Assembly: GCF_040939455.1 (NCBI RefSeq)
Contig: NC_134106.1
Location: 84,575,001 to 84,639,000, forward strand
Direction of reading: 5' to 3'
Source: Microcebus murinus
Taxonomy: Eukaryota; Chordata; Mammalia; Primates; Cheirogaleidae
DNA length: 64,000 nt
A program made the translations under genes and the position numbers. The notes below the pieces were generated by a model. That model searched no databases. It was not told the origin of the DNA and saw nothing but the letters and a program-made list of their open reading frames with translations. Shown in pieces: positions 25,386 to 38,195 of the stretch (the first letter of the stretch is position 1; each line of letters starts with the position of its first letter).

Positions 25386-26324
25386 AGACATAAGACTGAT
25401 GTTAAAGTTTAATTACAATATTTTTCTTTGTAGTGGATAAAAGACTGGTACACCTTATACTCAGTGATGTATTCGATTAGATAAAATATAGTTTTCACCT
25501 CATGTTGAGAAGGGCATTCAAGATAGAAATTAAGCTTAGTTAAGGAAAGATAGGTATATTTCTCACACATACCTGCTATGCAGTTTAGAGGAGAGTTTTC
25601 TGAGAATGTGATTGTTTACACGATATTCCTAAATGCATTCTGGGGGTCACCATGGCCGCCAGCTCTTCACCTGCTAACGGCCCAACTCGAGATTTCTTCT
25701 CTAGGTTTTCCCGTGCCCTCCTGGGCTCTCCCAAACCCTCTTTAATCTCTTCAGGCTACAATTGTTTTTAAAACAGCCAAAGGGCATATTGCTGTTTCAA
25801 TCCTCTTTTTTCTCCACTCTTGGAACAACGAGGAAGTCCACAAAGACAGGAAAAGACATATTTCCCAAAGTCATTGACTTTCCTTTTACCTAGATTATTT
25901 GCTCAGTTTCTCAGTGGGTTAAGTACTACTCATTTCTCCAGCCTGCTCCAATTCAGTTAGGACAGTGGCCGGGAGTAGAGCTTGTGCAATGTCAACCCTC
26001 ATGGCTGTAGCAGAGGCACTCTTTTCCTCGGGCTGTGACAATCAGAGAAGCTGCCTTCTTATATCAAAATAAAAATTGTCCTTGGCTGACACGAGTATTA
26101 GAGTTCAGATACATTTCTGTACCCTGGGGATTTAGAGGACTGGAAAGGGCCGTGGAAAAATGTCTGTTGTTAGTCTAGATAAATTTCAAAGCACAATTTC
26201 TCACAATATTCAAAGTACAAAGTATATTTATTCCTCCAAAGTTGGACCCCTGGAATATTTTGGGGTATAGGACTTTTAAGTGTCAGGACAGTATAAGGTG
26301 GGGGGTGGAGGGGCACTGCTTTTA
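25386..26324. other. Intergenic stretch
   Basis: Nothing recognised; short ORFs only. Confidence 0.5.
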
Positions 26325-26510
26325 AAAGACTAACAGCATGGCTCTGAGCATGGCTTTGAAGTCAGATAAGCAGTGCTAACCTGGCAGTCATTTCCTGGCT
26401 GTGTGACAGCAGTTTGATAACTTAACTATTCTGACCCCCAACTTTCTTGGGGCCAATACAGTATCTACTTTAGAAGATGGTCTTGGGAGGATACGTGCAC
26501 ACCATGCGCC
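26325..26510 (+). mobile_element. MIR SINE
   Basis: AGCATGGCTTTGAAGTCAGA, TTTCCTGGCTGTGTGACAGC and a degraded 3' part follow MIR order. Confidence 0.65.
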
Positions 26511-26552
26511 ACAAGGCTGGCCTAAATAGTTCTCCGTCGGTTGTGTTTATGA

Positions 26553-26775
26553 CTGGGGTCAGCAAACTTCCGTAAAGGGCCGGATAATATTTATTTTAGG
26601 TATGGCAGGCTGCCAGATCTCTGTCAGGACTTCCAGGCAGCCACAGACATGTAAATAAATGAGTGAGCCTGGCTGTGTTCTGAGAAAGCTTCCTTTGCAA
26701 AGGTGGGCCGTGGACTGTGGCTCGCCACCCTTTGCTGCACGCAATGAGGGGCTGGTAGAGACCCAGAGCTTCCAT
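26553..26775 (+). mobile_element. hAT-Charlie non-autonomous element
   Basis: GGGGTCAGCAAACTTCCGTAA, then CTGGCTGTGTTCTGAGAAAGC, then GGGCCGTGGACTGTGGCTCGC. The same family occurs at 49955-50135 and 55295-55495. Confidence 0.65.
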
Positions 26776-26812
26776 TCCACATTCTCTGCACACCAGGAGT
26801 TTTTCTTCTTCT

Positions 26813-27090
26813 TCCTCTTTTTTTTTTTTTGTTTTTTTGTTTTTTTGAGTCAGAGTCTCACTCTGTTGCCTGGGCTAGAGTGCTGTGGCATCAGCCTAGC
26901 TCACAGCAACCTCAAACTCCTGGGCTCAAATGGATCCTTCTGCCTCAGCCTCCCAAGTAGCTGGGACTACAGGCATGAGTCACCATGACTGGCTAATTTT
27001 TTCTATATATTTTTAGTTGGCCAATTAGTTTTCTTTTCTATTTATAGTAGAGACGGGGTCTCACTCTTGCTCAGGCTGGTTTCCTAGCCA
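26813..27090 (-). mobile_element. Alu (strepsirrhine type), 5' truncated
   Basis: The reverse complement has the T run, GAGTCTCACTCTGTTGCC, the linker TTTTAGTTGGCCAATTAG and TATAGTAGAGACGGGG. It ends at CAGGCTGGTTTC before the consensus 5' end. Confidence 0.9.
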
Positions 27091-27106
27091 ACCCACAGGG
27101 TTTTGT

Positions 27107-27449
27107 TTGTTTGTTTGTTTGTTTGTTTTGAGACAGAGTCTCACTAGAGTGCTGGGCTAGAGTGCCATGGCCTCAGCCTAGCTCACAGCAACCTCAAACT
27201 CCTGGGCTCACACAATCCTCCTGCCTCAGCCTCCCGAGTAGCTGGGACTACAGGCATACACTATCATGCCCGGCTAATTTTTTCTCTCTATATATATTTT
27301 AGTTGGTCAGTTAGTTTTTTTATATTTTTTAGTAGAGATGGGGTCTCGCTCTTTCTCAGGCTGGTTTCAAATTTCTGACCTTGAGCGATCCTCCCACCTA
27401 GGCCTACCAGAGTGCTAGGATTATAGGCGTGAGCCACCTTGCCCGGCCG
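27107..27449 (-). mobile_element. Alu (strepsirrhine type), full length
   Basis: It starts with a (TTTG)n-like tail and runs through the linker TTTTAGTTGGTCAGTTAG to the 5' end GTGAGCCACCTTGCCCGGCC. A few internal changes indicate moderate age. Confidence 0.9.
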
Positions 27450-28559
27450 GCCAGTTCTTGAACACAGCACTCCAGTGCATTCACTGGGCCTGCTGGGTAT
27501 GCCATTGTCACGTGGCAGGCTTGGTTCTGAGGTAATGACTTTGACATGCAAATGGAGTCAGAGACCCTGGCATTTATTTTTAGTCAGCTCACCTTAGCCT
27601 TCTCTTTCCCTCCCCTGCTGTTCACTCCCTCCTCCTTCACCTAGTTCCTGCTTTCTCTGAGTGCTACCTGTCCTAAGAAATTCCTTTTCTTTTCCTCTTA
27701 ATCCTCCCTGCAGCATCCTGATCGGAAAGGACACCAAGTCCCCTGTGTGTGCCCCTTAGTCTCTGGGGTTTGTCCATCCCGGGCTGCTCTGGAAGCAGCA
27801 GCCCTCGGACCTTCCACCCCCCGGCCCTGCCTGATCGGAACTGACGGAGCCAGGCCCATGTTTTAATCACCTGGAAGAAAGCAGTCATCTTGTGGAGGAA
27901 GAAAAATGACAGTGGCACAAAGGTGGTGGGAGTCCTCTCCGACTCAGCGCAACTGTCCCAGGTGATGGATGTCCCCGGAATTCCACACCTGCTCACATCA
28001 TCCTCCCGTCAAGAACCCTGAAGGATTCCCTGATTTGAGGATTCCTTCACATTCTAACCAGAAAAGCACAAATGCTGAGGAATGTCTTTCCAGGAGCCTA
28101 GTGAACCGGTTTGCACTTTATGTGGCAAGTATGAAACTACCAAAGCTAATTTGACATTGTGGTAGGTTTGAGTTGACTCAGCTGTCCTCTAAGACTTAAA
28201 GCCCTGCCGAGCCAGGGAAGAGTCCCCCAAGGCCATACGTTAATCACATTGCTGGGTTACTGAGTCAGCATCAAGATTTGTTAGCCTAAACATGCTTTTG
28301 CTTCTTGATTTTGCCACTTTCATTCTCCTGCATGTAGCAATTAGTCCTTGGAATCAAAAAACCCACCCACCTGTGGTTTCAGGCCCAGACTGTGTCCATA
28401 TTCATGGTTTGAAGGTCTGACACTATTATTTTTGCTGCCACTCAGTCTTCTAATTAGATTTCGGCTTTATGCCATTTTTTTTTTCCAAGGGATGGCTGGT
28501 TATTTTGCCACTTGCTCATTTGTATGTGTAACTTCAACAAATTAAAGCAGGGAAACTTC
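27450..28559. other. Downstream flank of ST6GAL2
   Basis: Unique-looking sequence between the Alu pair and the inferred 3' end of ST6GAL2. Positions 27690-27860 are GC-richer. No exon is seen. Confidence 0.5.
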
Positions 28560-28578
28560 TAGACAAATGAAAACATGT

Positions 28579-28584
28579 TTTATT
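28579..28584 (-). promoter_or_regulatory. ST6GAL2: AATAAA polyadenylation signal, likely distal ST6GAL2 site
   Basis: Read on the minus strand the sequence is TGTAAATAAAACATG. It is the last canonical hexamer before the sequence changes to ordinary intergenic DNA with repeats. Cleavage would fall roughly 10-30 nt lower, near 28550-28570. Hexamers at 29424, 29432 and 30823 could give shorter transcripts. Confidence 0.55.
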
Positions 28585-29290
28585 TACAAGAGAAAAGTCT
28601 GTACATTGTGTATACATAAAAATATACAAAACCAAAATAGAAAATATCGAAGTGTTAAAATGTATACAAACACTTTTTAAATGTGACTCCTGCAAAACCT
28701 CAAGCCTTAATTAGTTGGAAGAGTACACATTTCATTTTAAAAATTATTATACAAAAAAATTCTCAAAGCTGTTAGAAAAGTTCACTGGTTTCCACTGGAA
28801 GAATTTCCTAAGTATTTCACCTAGAGTAAAACAAGGATATATACTATAAATGTTAGATTTTAACACTACCAATGCAGTTTCCTTAGTTTGAAACCTACCT
28901 AGTAAGAAGATGATTTTCCATAGAACCAATAAATGTTTCTTCTCCTAATCTTTTAAAGCCATGAGCTATAGATAAACTTCTCTTCAAAGTTCAGCATTAA
29001 ATCAGGCTTCTGACTAGGATAATATGAAGGTAGTGTTCTACCTTCATAGTGCCTTTTAAATATTTCTGTCAGACCTTTCTTAATGTAGCCAAGATGTGCT
29101 AGTGTGAGTGTATGTGGGGGGAAGGGGTTAGAGGACTAATTTTTTTTTAACAGAAGGACATATAACATTTGCTTCCTTCTCTTAAAAAATTAGTGTTCAC
29201 ATCATTAAAATAAAATTCAGTGTAAAGGTTTCATCCAAAAAGATTGATGAAAAAAAGCAATATAAAATCAACCATGTGTGCAGATAAGGA

Positions 29291-29312
29291 TATATACAAT
29301 TATATATCTACA
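29291..29312 (-). promoter_or_regulatory. ST6GAL2: Two Pumilio-type motifs in the ST6GAL2 3' UTR
   Basis: On the minus strand TGTAGATA (29312-29305) is followed six bases later by TGTATATA (29298-29291). Both fit the PUM1/2 recognition element TGTANATA. Paired sites are typical of Pumilio-controlled neural mRNAs. The surroundings are AT-rich, so chance occurrence is possible. Confidence 0.45.
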
Positions 29313-32300
29313 TGTACACTTTTTATACTAAGAGTAAGAACTAGATCAATGTCTTTAGTTCTTTGAATGTCATTAGCCCAAGCTTGAATAGGAATTGGAT
29401 TATTGTTTTTCTTACTAAAAGGCTTTATTCATTTATTAAAACAAGAATTTAAATTCTATTTCCTTGAACTGACAGAGAAATACCTTTCATTTACCAAGTG
29501 TGTAAATAAAGCCCAAGTGACAGAAACATGCATAATAATCTCACAATGAAAATATCCAGAGTATAAAAGACAAGTTTAAACTCAGGCACCTTTTACCTAA
29601 GTAATTAATTTCTAAATGGAGCTGCCTTGATTAGTCATGGAACCACTGGGTAAGAGTTCTAAACTATCGGAAAATCATAAGTCAAAACAGACAATATGAT
29701 AGAATATATTCCAAGGCTATTTGGCCTGTATATTCACTTAAGTCTGTCTGTTAATTCCCCTGGTCCCACCCCACACCTTTTTTCTGTCTCTTCCCATAGC
29801 TAAGCAGAAATGGGACCAGGCACCTTTGACCACATGCAAGGTGTATTGATCTGTAAGAAAAGCTGGAGAGAGGACTTCAATCATGTCAGCTGTGAGCACA
29901 AAATTTTTCCATCACATGCCATTACTCATCTGAGACTGATCCCACTTAACACACCCAAAGAGGACCTAATTAATTCAGTAGATCCAAGTGTTCCTGCTCA
30001 GAAGGGTCAGCCAACACCACAAGGTGTAATCTGTTCCAACAGAATGAACTGGCTCATAAGCATGTAAGACAGACAGTGACCCAGTGACTTTGATTTCCCA
30101 ATTTTGAAAACCCTAACAATTATTTGAGCATTGCTTTCATCCAGATGCTATGTTTGCAATGGCCGAGGACTACTGGAAAATCCAGGACTGATTAAGTTTC
30201 TGGCTGAGAGATTGAGGGGATGAGACACGTGAGAAATTCTGTCCCTGAAGCAGGGCTCTCTGGGCTCTGCATCCAGGCAGAGGAGGAAAGACCAAGGAAT
30301 CCTAAGATATGTAACAGCCCTTCCCTCACCCATCTTAATGTATTCCTCTGATATAACTTTTAATTGAGCACCTATTCATCCAGAGCACAAAGTTCTCTAT
30401 AAAAGCAACCCAGCAAGGATGGAGTGGGGGAAGGTCAGCTGCCCGGGACCGGCACCTGTATTCCATGGAATGCCATGCTCGTTAGAGGTTATGCTCCTGC
30501 CTGGCCAGACAGGCTAGAGAATCAAGTCAGGGAGAATCTAGATGTCGTGGAATGGTCTTTCTTGGTCAACATTTGTTTCCTCGTGATAACAATAACAACA
30601 ACAACAAAAGGCAGAGTGGAATTATCTTGAAATGCAAAGTCATGTGATGTTTGTTAGTCCTGAGCGTGAACAAAGGCATGCCTGATGGCTTCAGATTGCA
30701 CCATGAGGACTGTGTCAGCTTCCCTTCACAAAAGAGGATGGAGGACTCTGGAAGGGACAGAGCCCAGGAGAAATTCAGTGGGGTGCCATTTATCGTTAAC
30801 TACTCCACAGAAGGGCTGTGGGTTTATTGGAGTTCAGTAAATGTTGCTTGTAAGGATTTAATCAATGTCTGGCAAAATGCTGCCACTTAGGACCCATTTG
30901 GCTAATACTAGAAGCAGTCACCACATTAACTATAACTGCCTAACATTTTTTTTAGAAGCTAAACAATTTAAACTTTTAAATAAAAGAATGCCTAGCCAAC
31001 ACCATATTAATATGTGTACCACATTTTCTAAATGTTTAACAGACCCTGATTCCCAAGAGTCTTTAAGGCCATAATAAATTTAAAAATTTTAATTAAATTT
31101 CCTTTATGTTCTTCAGTCTTTCTTATAACTTCAGTGAAACTGGAAGTACCCTTTTAAAAGTACATGTGTTACAACAAAATGCCATTTAAAAATCTTTGAA
31201 GTGTTTTGAATTTGAACATTTACATTGACCCCAATAAATTATTCCCTAGTCAAGTTCTCATGTCACCAAAGGGGACTGAACTGGCTAATAAGGATGCCTG
31301 CACACAAATCTACTTGGAAGACAACAAAAGGACCTTTAATAATTGGGGGCATTTAAAGGCAAAGCCTGGAAGATCCAGAAAGATCCAGAGAGTGCAGGAG
31401 GATAGTCATCCCACCTCAGAGCTGCCTAATCTGTGCTTCAGAGTTAATGAACTTACCATGCACATGTGAATGTGTGGACAAGACCAAGCTCTTTAAAGAA
31501 ACTGGAAAGAAACATGATCATGTTTACTCAGGCATAAGTTAATGCACAGGACAAAGTTATCTATCCCATCTTGCAGACTTAATAGTGAAACTCTCACAGT
31601 GGGCTTTTATTGGATATTGTCATGATGAAAACTGATCAATTACTCCTGCTTCACTATTATAATAAGCCATAAGAGACATCTGTTATCCACCTGATTTCTG
31701 TTGAGTAGACTAACCAAACAGAAGCTTCCAGTCTCTGTAAACCATTCTTGCTCAAGAAAATGGTGCTGAGAACATGCTGGAAAAAAAATAATCCTGAAAC
31801 AAATAAGACTTTTCCACTAAACCCTCCTGACATTCATTGCAAGACAATACATTTAATTAAGCTGCTACTGTCATTGTCAACAAGTCTTCACTATACCACT
31901 AAGATACATTTTGGTTATATATTGAAAGAATAAAATGTTTAATTAAGGTATTACAAATGTTTCTGTTTCCCTATTTTCATAGCCAAAAAAATTTCAGTGT
32001 ATCAGTGATGGAAGTTAAGATTTAAGAAATCTGAATTTAGCTAATGTATTGGGATGAAAATTTCCCTCTAGCTGCCTTTTCCTCTGAAGCATATACATAT
32101 TTTCCTTGTCGTTAAAGAGCAATGCTTTCACACAACGTATTTAATTATATGGCTTTGTTTCATGCTGCTGACATAAAACATATCTGTGAAAACAAGGATT
32201 GGATTCCCAAATGTTTGTAGGAAGAGTTAGTGAAAATTCAGTGCACATCACTGTTGAGTTCCCAATAGGTGATAAAAACCTGCAAGAAATCCATATAATA

Positions 32301-33282
32301 TAAAAGGGACAGGTGTTCATCCCCAGCAGCACAGGGCAATGGCTCTGAAGTCCTTACTTCTAGTTTAATAGGAGCAAGGTGTCCCCTGCCTTCTCCCGCA
32401 GGGCTGTACCAATTGTTGTGTGTGGTCACAGCAAGAGCTGTGGGGCAGACCTGCAGGTAAGGAGGTACAAAGCAGAAGAGCTGGAGTCAGGTAGCACGTG
32501 GGCCACCCTGTTGCACCAGGGTCCGGTATTCCATCTGTGTGACACTTATGCTCCTGGGTGAGTCATGGGATATTGCAGGGAAACAAAGGGTCTCCTCTGG
32601 GGTGTTATAAGGGATCTTACTTTTTCTTGGACCCCTCAAGATGGATGTTTTATGGGTTTAGAAATCTGAAATCTGTCTTGATACACAGAGAGCAAAGCAT
32701 TCACTAGACCATAGGAAGCGGAGATGAGGAATGCAATGACTGGAAACACATGCATCTGATAGGATACGGTGGGGATTTCTGCTGTTAAAATAAACATATC
32801 TGTGTGATAAGTCAAATGTTCTTCATACAATCTAAGATGTTTAATGACTGATATATGTATCAGTGATACACTAGGTGCTGTAGATACTGTACCTCAATTT
32901 GGATGTTTCTAGATAGAAAGCATTTCACATGATCAGGAGTATCACCCAAACCTGTCCTTGAAACCACCCTGATGAAGGGTACCCCTGGCATAAGAAAAGG
33001 CTGACATTTTTGGAGGTATCATACCCATGGTTGTACATTTTTCTTTCTAGCTATCTTTTTTTTGCATCTTTCTTGAGCTTCATTTTTTAATTCCATTTCT
33101 ATATTCAAAGCAGTAATAAATACTCGATGGCTTAGAAAGAGAAGAATTCTTACGACCACCACTGTATTATAGTTTAAAGACTCAAAACTACATTGTCTAA
33201 AAATCTATCTTCAAGTATTCCTTTGTGACTTTGAAGTACAACAGTAGTACGTTATTGCACATTGCTTCCCAAGAGACCGTTT

Positions 33283-33554
33283 TTAAGAGTGTGGACCAGC
33301 CGAGTTGGGCGCAGGGCAGCGCACGGCCCGAAAGCCGGGCAGGACCACCTTGCCCTTGCGATGCAGATCCCCCTGGGAGCCCGTGTTCAGGCGCTGCACC
33401 AGGAGCTTTTCGTAGAGCAGCGGGTGGTAGGCCCCGAGGGTGCAGGCTGCATCGTAGTACAGCTCATGATAGTGGCAAAGCTCAGTCTGCCGGATGGATG
33501 GGATGTATTCATACACGTGCACCTCTCTGCACATGGACATCATGATGAGGATTC
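33283..33554 (-). CDS. ST6GAL2: ST6GAL2 last coding exon: motifs S, III and VS, stop
   Basis: This exon encodes residues 437-526. It finishes motif S ([18 protein letters not shown], with C445). It then has motif III (HYHE, residues 464-467) and motif VS (HPLLYE, H480 to E485). By comparison with ST6GAL1, H480 is the expected catalytic base. C463 and C474 should form the third conserved disulphide. The C-terminus ends in ...[11 protein letters not shown] and the stop TAA is at 33285-33283. The acceptor is CATGTCAG|GAATCC at 33555/33554, preceded by a long T run on the minus strand. The last seven residues differ from the human end as I remember it, which is expected at a free C-terminus. Confidence 0.97.
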
Positions 33555-35651
33555 CTGACATGAAAAAAAAAAAATAATTAGAACCCAATAAACAACTCCC
33601 AACAAGAGGGATCATCTTTTTGGAGTGGTGGCAATGGGGAATGACTGTGGCAGGAGGTACTCACTTTTGCACTCACTTTCTTGTTACCTTTACATTTGCA
33701 ATACTAGAACTTCCATTAAGTGGCATGCATGCAGTTCAAAGGGGTGGGTGCATATTAAGATGTAATACTCTAATATACTCACTGGTTCAATTGATTACTG
33801 TGGGTCTGGGAACAAGAGATAAAAAAAAAGTCATTGAACTTATGGGGACATGCTCTAGGGAATGACAGATTTGCAATCCCTAAATCAGACTATCTTGTAT
33901 CACATTCTACACACATACCCCATGTGGCTTACAATGGTAGGACTGCTGTGTTCCAAAGAAACATGCTATAGAAAGTTGATTTCAAAATAGTCACTTGATT
34001 ATAAATTGACTATAAAACAGTTGTTTGAAAAGTTGTAAAATGGAATTGTACAATGGAACAGCTATTATAAAATACCATCATTGTTTGAATGGAAAGAAAT
34101 GGAGTTAGGGTGACACAGTTTAAGAATAATTTTAACAAAATTATTTTTCTCACTTGAATATCAGTATTGAAGTTTTAATTTTTTTTAAATGTTTCAAATA
34201 GAGAGCTACAAAAGCCAACTGTCACTGAGTGAATTTTACCCTTGATCTAGACTAACAGGCTTTCTTTCTTTGCCTGCCATCACCAACACCATCACTAATG
34301 TGAAATTAAAAAAAAACAAAACACATGCTCATCACCTTTCTGGAAAGGTATCCCTTGTTATGAAAAAACAAAAAGCCACACAATTAGTTCCTGTTATAGC
34401 CAGTATTTGTCTGCAGAGGACAGTCATATTCTCCAATTATTAACTACGTTTGCATCACAAAGATCCCAAACCAGAGAAGTCCCGTATAAGGGACACTGTG
34501 AGAGAAGAGGGAAGGGGCCTAATTTTGCCTGGGAGATTCAGAAAGGCTGCCCAGAGGAGGTGAAGCCTGAAGTTGCAGGGGCTGCCTGGTGGGCAATGGG
34601 TAGAAGGAATCAGGAGAAGGGATACTACTGTTCCAGAGACAGCAGTGTTCTACTGTTTAGAAGACTTTAGAGGCATGACACAGTATTGTTCGTTTTACAC
34701 ACTCCTAATAAAGAGAAGGAGATTATGCAGTCCGAATTCTGTGAAGTTAATTAAACTTGTTCTCAGCGGCAATGGTCAAAACTTCAAATGGCTGGTCAGT
34801 TCATCTTGTTTTCTTCCCAGGTCTACCAGTTTCCTCCCCTTTTCCATGGCTGATCTATCACCTGGCATCTCTCTTGGGCTGGCCTAAAGCCACTGTGGCT
34901 CAGGTGGCACCAGGTGAGAACAAGGAAGCAGCACCTCCTGGACACTGGGTCTATGGGACGGACCCCAGCACCACGGGAGCAACCAACAAGCAGGCAGCTT
35001 AAATAAGTCTTCCTCCTTCTGACTAGCAATTACTGCTCTGTGGGTGTTTTTCTCCCCTGCATAAAAGCATTTACAAGGAGTTAACATGCTGAATGAGAAA
35101 GCCATCTACCTAGGGAGAATTAAAATCTTTGATTCCCAGTAACTTTAAACCTAAACAAACAAGAAACTCTCTGTGGTGTATGTTCTCTGGAGGTGAAGTC
35201 TTTCCAGGGCCTGTATCTGTGGAGCCAGGGACAGCTTCGTGTTTTCCAGGTTCTTATGCATTGCCCGGCACTGGCAGCTCTCCCTCACCTGGGCATGGGG
35301 TCTGCGGTGCTGGCTGTGGCTGTACACACGGAGCCCCCCGGAAAGGGGTGCCCTTCACATCGCAGACACGACTGATCAATACATTTACAACATTTCCCCT
35401 GCACATGGCAGCGCAGTGGCTTTGCACAAAGGCATCTTAATGACCTAGCAGTGGAACTATACTCTGAAATCACAGGTCCCTGCTACCCCGGCATTTCTAT
35501 GAGCCAATAACACGTCAGCATCGGAGGGGACTGCAGTCAACTGTGCCTGAGTTGTAACCTTTGCAACTCTGGCCCTTACACTGGGTGGCTTTCAGAAACC
35601 AATCTCCCACTTAGGAGAGTACGCCGGTCATGCAATTGGCCCTCCCCCTAA

Positions 35652-35830
35652 AGCAGCAGTTCTCAAACTTCAGCATGAAAAAGACTGACCCATGCAGCTT
35701 ATTCAAATGCAGTTTCCTGGGATTTGTCCTTCTTCCCAGAAATGTGGTTTCCATTGCTTTGTGTTGAGCTCCAGGAATCTGATTTTTTAACAAGCATTCC
35801 TAAACTGTCTGTGTCGAAGGGTCATTTAGA
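35652..35830 (+). mobile_element. MER5A-like hAT-Charlie MITE
   Basis: CAGCAGTTCTCAAACTTCAGC opens the element and CTCCAGGAATCTGATTTTTTA is the matching internal part, as in MER5A. Confidence 0.65.
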
Positions 35831-37199
35831 AAAACCTTACAATCTACCACAGACCAATACTTTTGTAAAATACAGCAACGATAAATTACCAGAAGAATGA
35901 TCAACCATTTGGATGCCATGGCTATATGAAAGTGCTATAAAGTTTCTAAATACTTGCAATTTCTACGGTAATCTAGTGATGGGCCAATAACAAGCCTTCC
36001 TGGACCATTGCTGGCCACTGATGATGCTTTAAGGACCAGGCTGGGCTACCACACATATTCTTTCACAATCACTGCGACGGATCCCCAAGCTGCCTCGTGG
36101 GAAGTGAGACATTCTGCATGTTGACAGCTAATCCAGAACTGAACTGCTACCCAAACCCAAGTAAGAAGTAAGAACTACCCAAGTAAGCTTGGGTAGTTTC
36201 CTTACACATCCTTGTGATCTTCTTGGTCTCAAAGGGCTTTCACATGCTTTAATCTGATTACTTTTTCTAGAAAGTTTTCCAGGGAAAATGTTTACTCTTG
36301 CTGCTAGTTAATTGTTACATCTTAAATCCTGTATCTGCTAAATATACAATACAGATTTTGTCATAAGACTAGACAAAACATTATGCTTTCAATATATGTA
36401 AATTTGTACACTTATTTTCTCAGATAAATACTTTTATATTTTAAAATAATTTCTAGAGCTTCAGAAATAGAGACGTTTGCTGGTTAGTTCACAACAGTCC
36501 AAACTGAAAGTTAATAGATGTTAAAAAGGGGGTGTTTGTCGTTAACTATCTAAATAGTTCCTCTTGATGTTTGCCCATGAGATAGAGATTTAGCAACAAT
36601 GGTTTCCCTATCTCATTTTGTAGTCTCATGTGAATTTGTGGCTTCCTGTAACTATGAACCACAGTCTACCTAGTGCACCCTAAAATTTAAGTAACAGCAG
36701 CATCTGTTCTGAGTGTTTAAGTGACAGCCGGCTGTAGTAGCACTAATATCAGAATTGGTATAGAGGCAACTTCAAGGAGAAAGCAAAAGATTAATTCACA
36801 GCTCCTTGGGTATATGTGAAAGGTGGACAAGGAGATTTATGGTGCCAAAGGAGGAGAATATTCTTTAACATTTTAAACCTTTCTTAAAGCAGCATGATCA
36901 ATTCATTTGGCATATGCATACTTTGCGGTTTTAATTTTAAAGCTTTGTCATATATAAATTGAGTTTAGCTTCAGACTATCATATAATAAATATTGGAATT
37001 ATTATTATTATATCCAATGTGGTTAAATCTACACATCAGTTTTCCTAAGAGTTATTAATATTACTTAACAATATACAAAAACTTGAAGGATAAATTTCTT
37101 TATACTGTGTGAAAAGGAGCTAGGTAGACACACCGTTTGGAGGTACATAACCCCTCTTACATAGTTCCGATGTGTGTGTTAGGAACCGGGTGTGGGGAA

Positions 37200-37275
37200 G
37201 CAGAAACTGCAGGCAGGTAGGGTGGGACAGGGTTGGGGAGGCAGGCAGAAACTGCAGGCAGGTAGGGTGGGACAG
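37200..37275. repeat. Tandem duplication with 45-bp period
   Basis: The 31-bp block starting GCAGAAACTGCAGGCAGG and ending GTGGGACAG occurs at 37200-37230 and 37245-37275 without mismatch. The spacer is G-rich. Confidence 0.9.
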
Positions 37276-37874
37276 AGTCTTCAAGCGCTGTTGGAGGCCT
37301 TTTCAACTAAATTCAATATTTATCAAGCTGGGTACAGTGCTAATCATCATTAGGGACTTAGAGAAAGTTTCTTAAAAAAAACAAAAAAAAACTAAATTAA
37401 ACAAAACTAAAAATCTCATCTTTAAATTTAAAACAGGAAGAAAGCCCATGACCAGACTACACTGAGGATGACTTGAAGAATGTATCCTAAATGTTATACT
37501 GAGAAAAATGTTCGCACACTACCACCAGATCTTTTCTGCGAAGTTCTGACACTTAGCCTTGTCCTCTACAAATGACATAAATGAGAGCACATGGGTCTCA
37601 GAGGTTCTCTGAATAACCACCAACAAGGTGCTATGTCAGGAGTTCCCAGCACACCCCTAGGTTCAGTGATTTGGTAGGGAGACCCACAAAATCCAGCACA
37701 GAGTTGTAGTCCTGACTAGCATTTACGATGACAGGAGATACAAAGCAAAATCAGCACAAGGAAAAGGTGCACACGGTAAAGACCAGGGGACACCAGAAGC
37801 AAGCTTCCAGAGCCCTCTTCAAGGGGAGTCGCACAAGGACTTAATTGCCCCAGCAATGAGTTGTAACAACTGGC

Positions 37875-38195
37875 ATGGACCAAATGTGTCCTCCCTCTCC
37901 TCCTCCATGCACATGTTGAGACCCCAATCCTTATTGCGATGGTACAGAAGGTGAAGCCTTTGGGACATTATTAGGTCATGAGAGTGGAGGCCTCGTGAAT
38001 GGGATTAGTGCCTTTATAAGACATGTTGTAGAAATGATCTCTCTCTACAGCGACACCATGGGAGGACAGAGCAAGAAGGCAGCCGTCTGTGAACCAGGAA
38101 GAGAGCCCTTACTGGGAACCAGTTTGATCAGCAACTAATCTCTGCCTTCCCAGCCTCCAGAACTGCGAGAGAGAAATTTTCATTGTGTAAGCCTA
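37875..38195 (+). mobile_element. MLT1A-type LTR, split by a DNA element
   Basis: GTTGAGACCCCAATCCTTATT, TTAGGTCATGAGAGTGGAGG, TGGGATTAGTGCCTTTATAA and CCAGCCTCCAGAACTGCGAG are MLT1A in forward order. Its last bases (AATAAGCCACAGCAGCC) resume after 38650. Confidence 0.85.

Larger units (their letters stand above)
28560..33282 (-). other. ST6GAL2: Long ST6GAL2 3' UTR (inferred), nearly repeat-free
   Basis: About 4.7 kb follows the stop. It is AT-rich and contains no Alu, L1 or LTR that I can recognise, in contrast with the intergenic DNA beyond 27.5 kb. It has several AATAAA hexamers on the minus strand (31608 area, 30823-30828, 29432-29437, 29424-29429), and the last is at 28579-28584. A short CAA-type repeat sits at about 30588-30606. 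Small ORFs here (for example 29810-30067 on the plus strand) look like chance. That this is all UTR is inferred from repeat depletion and the polyA signals, not shown by transcript data. Confidence 0.7.

Noticed and set aside
33283..33615. Translation of the last exon extended upstream ([18 protein letters not shown]...)
   Set aside because: The extra N-terminal residues are intron 5 sequence. The acceptor at 33555/33554 joins in frame to the preceding exon and restores motif S.
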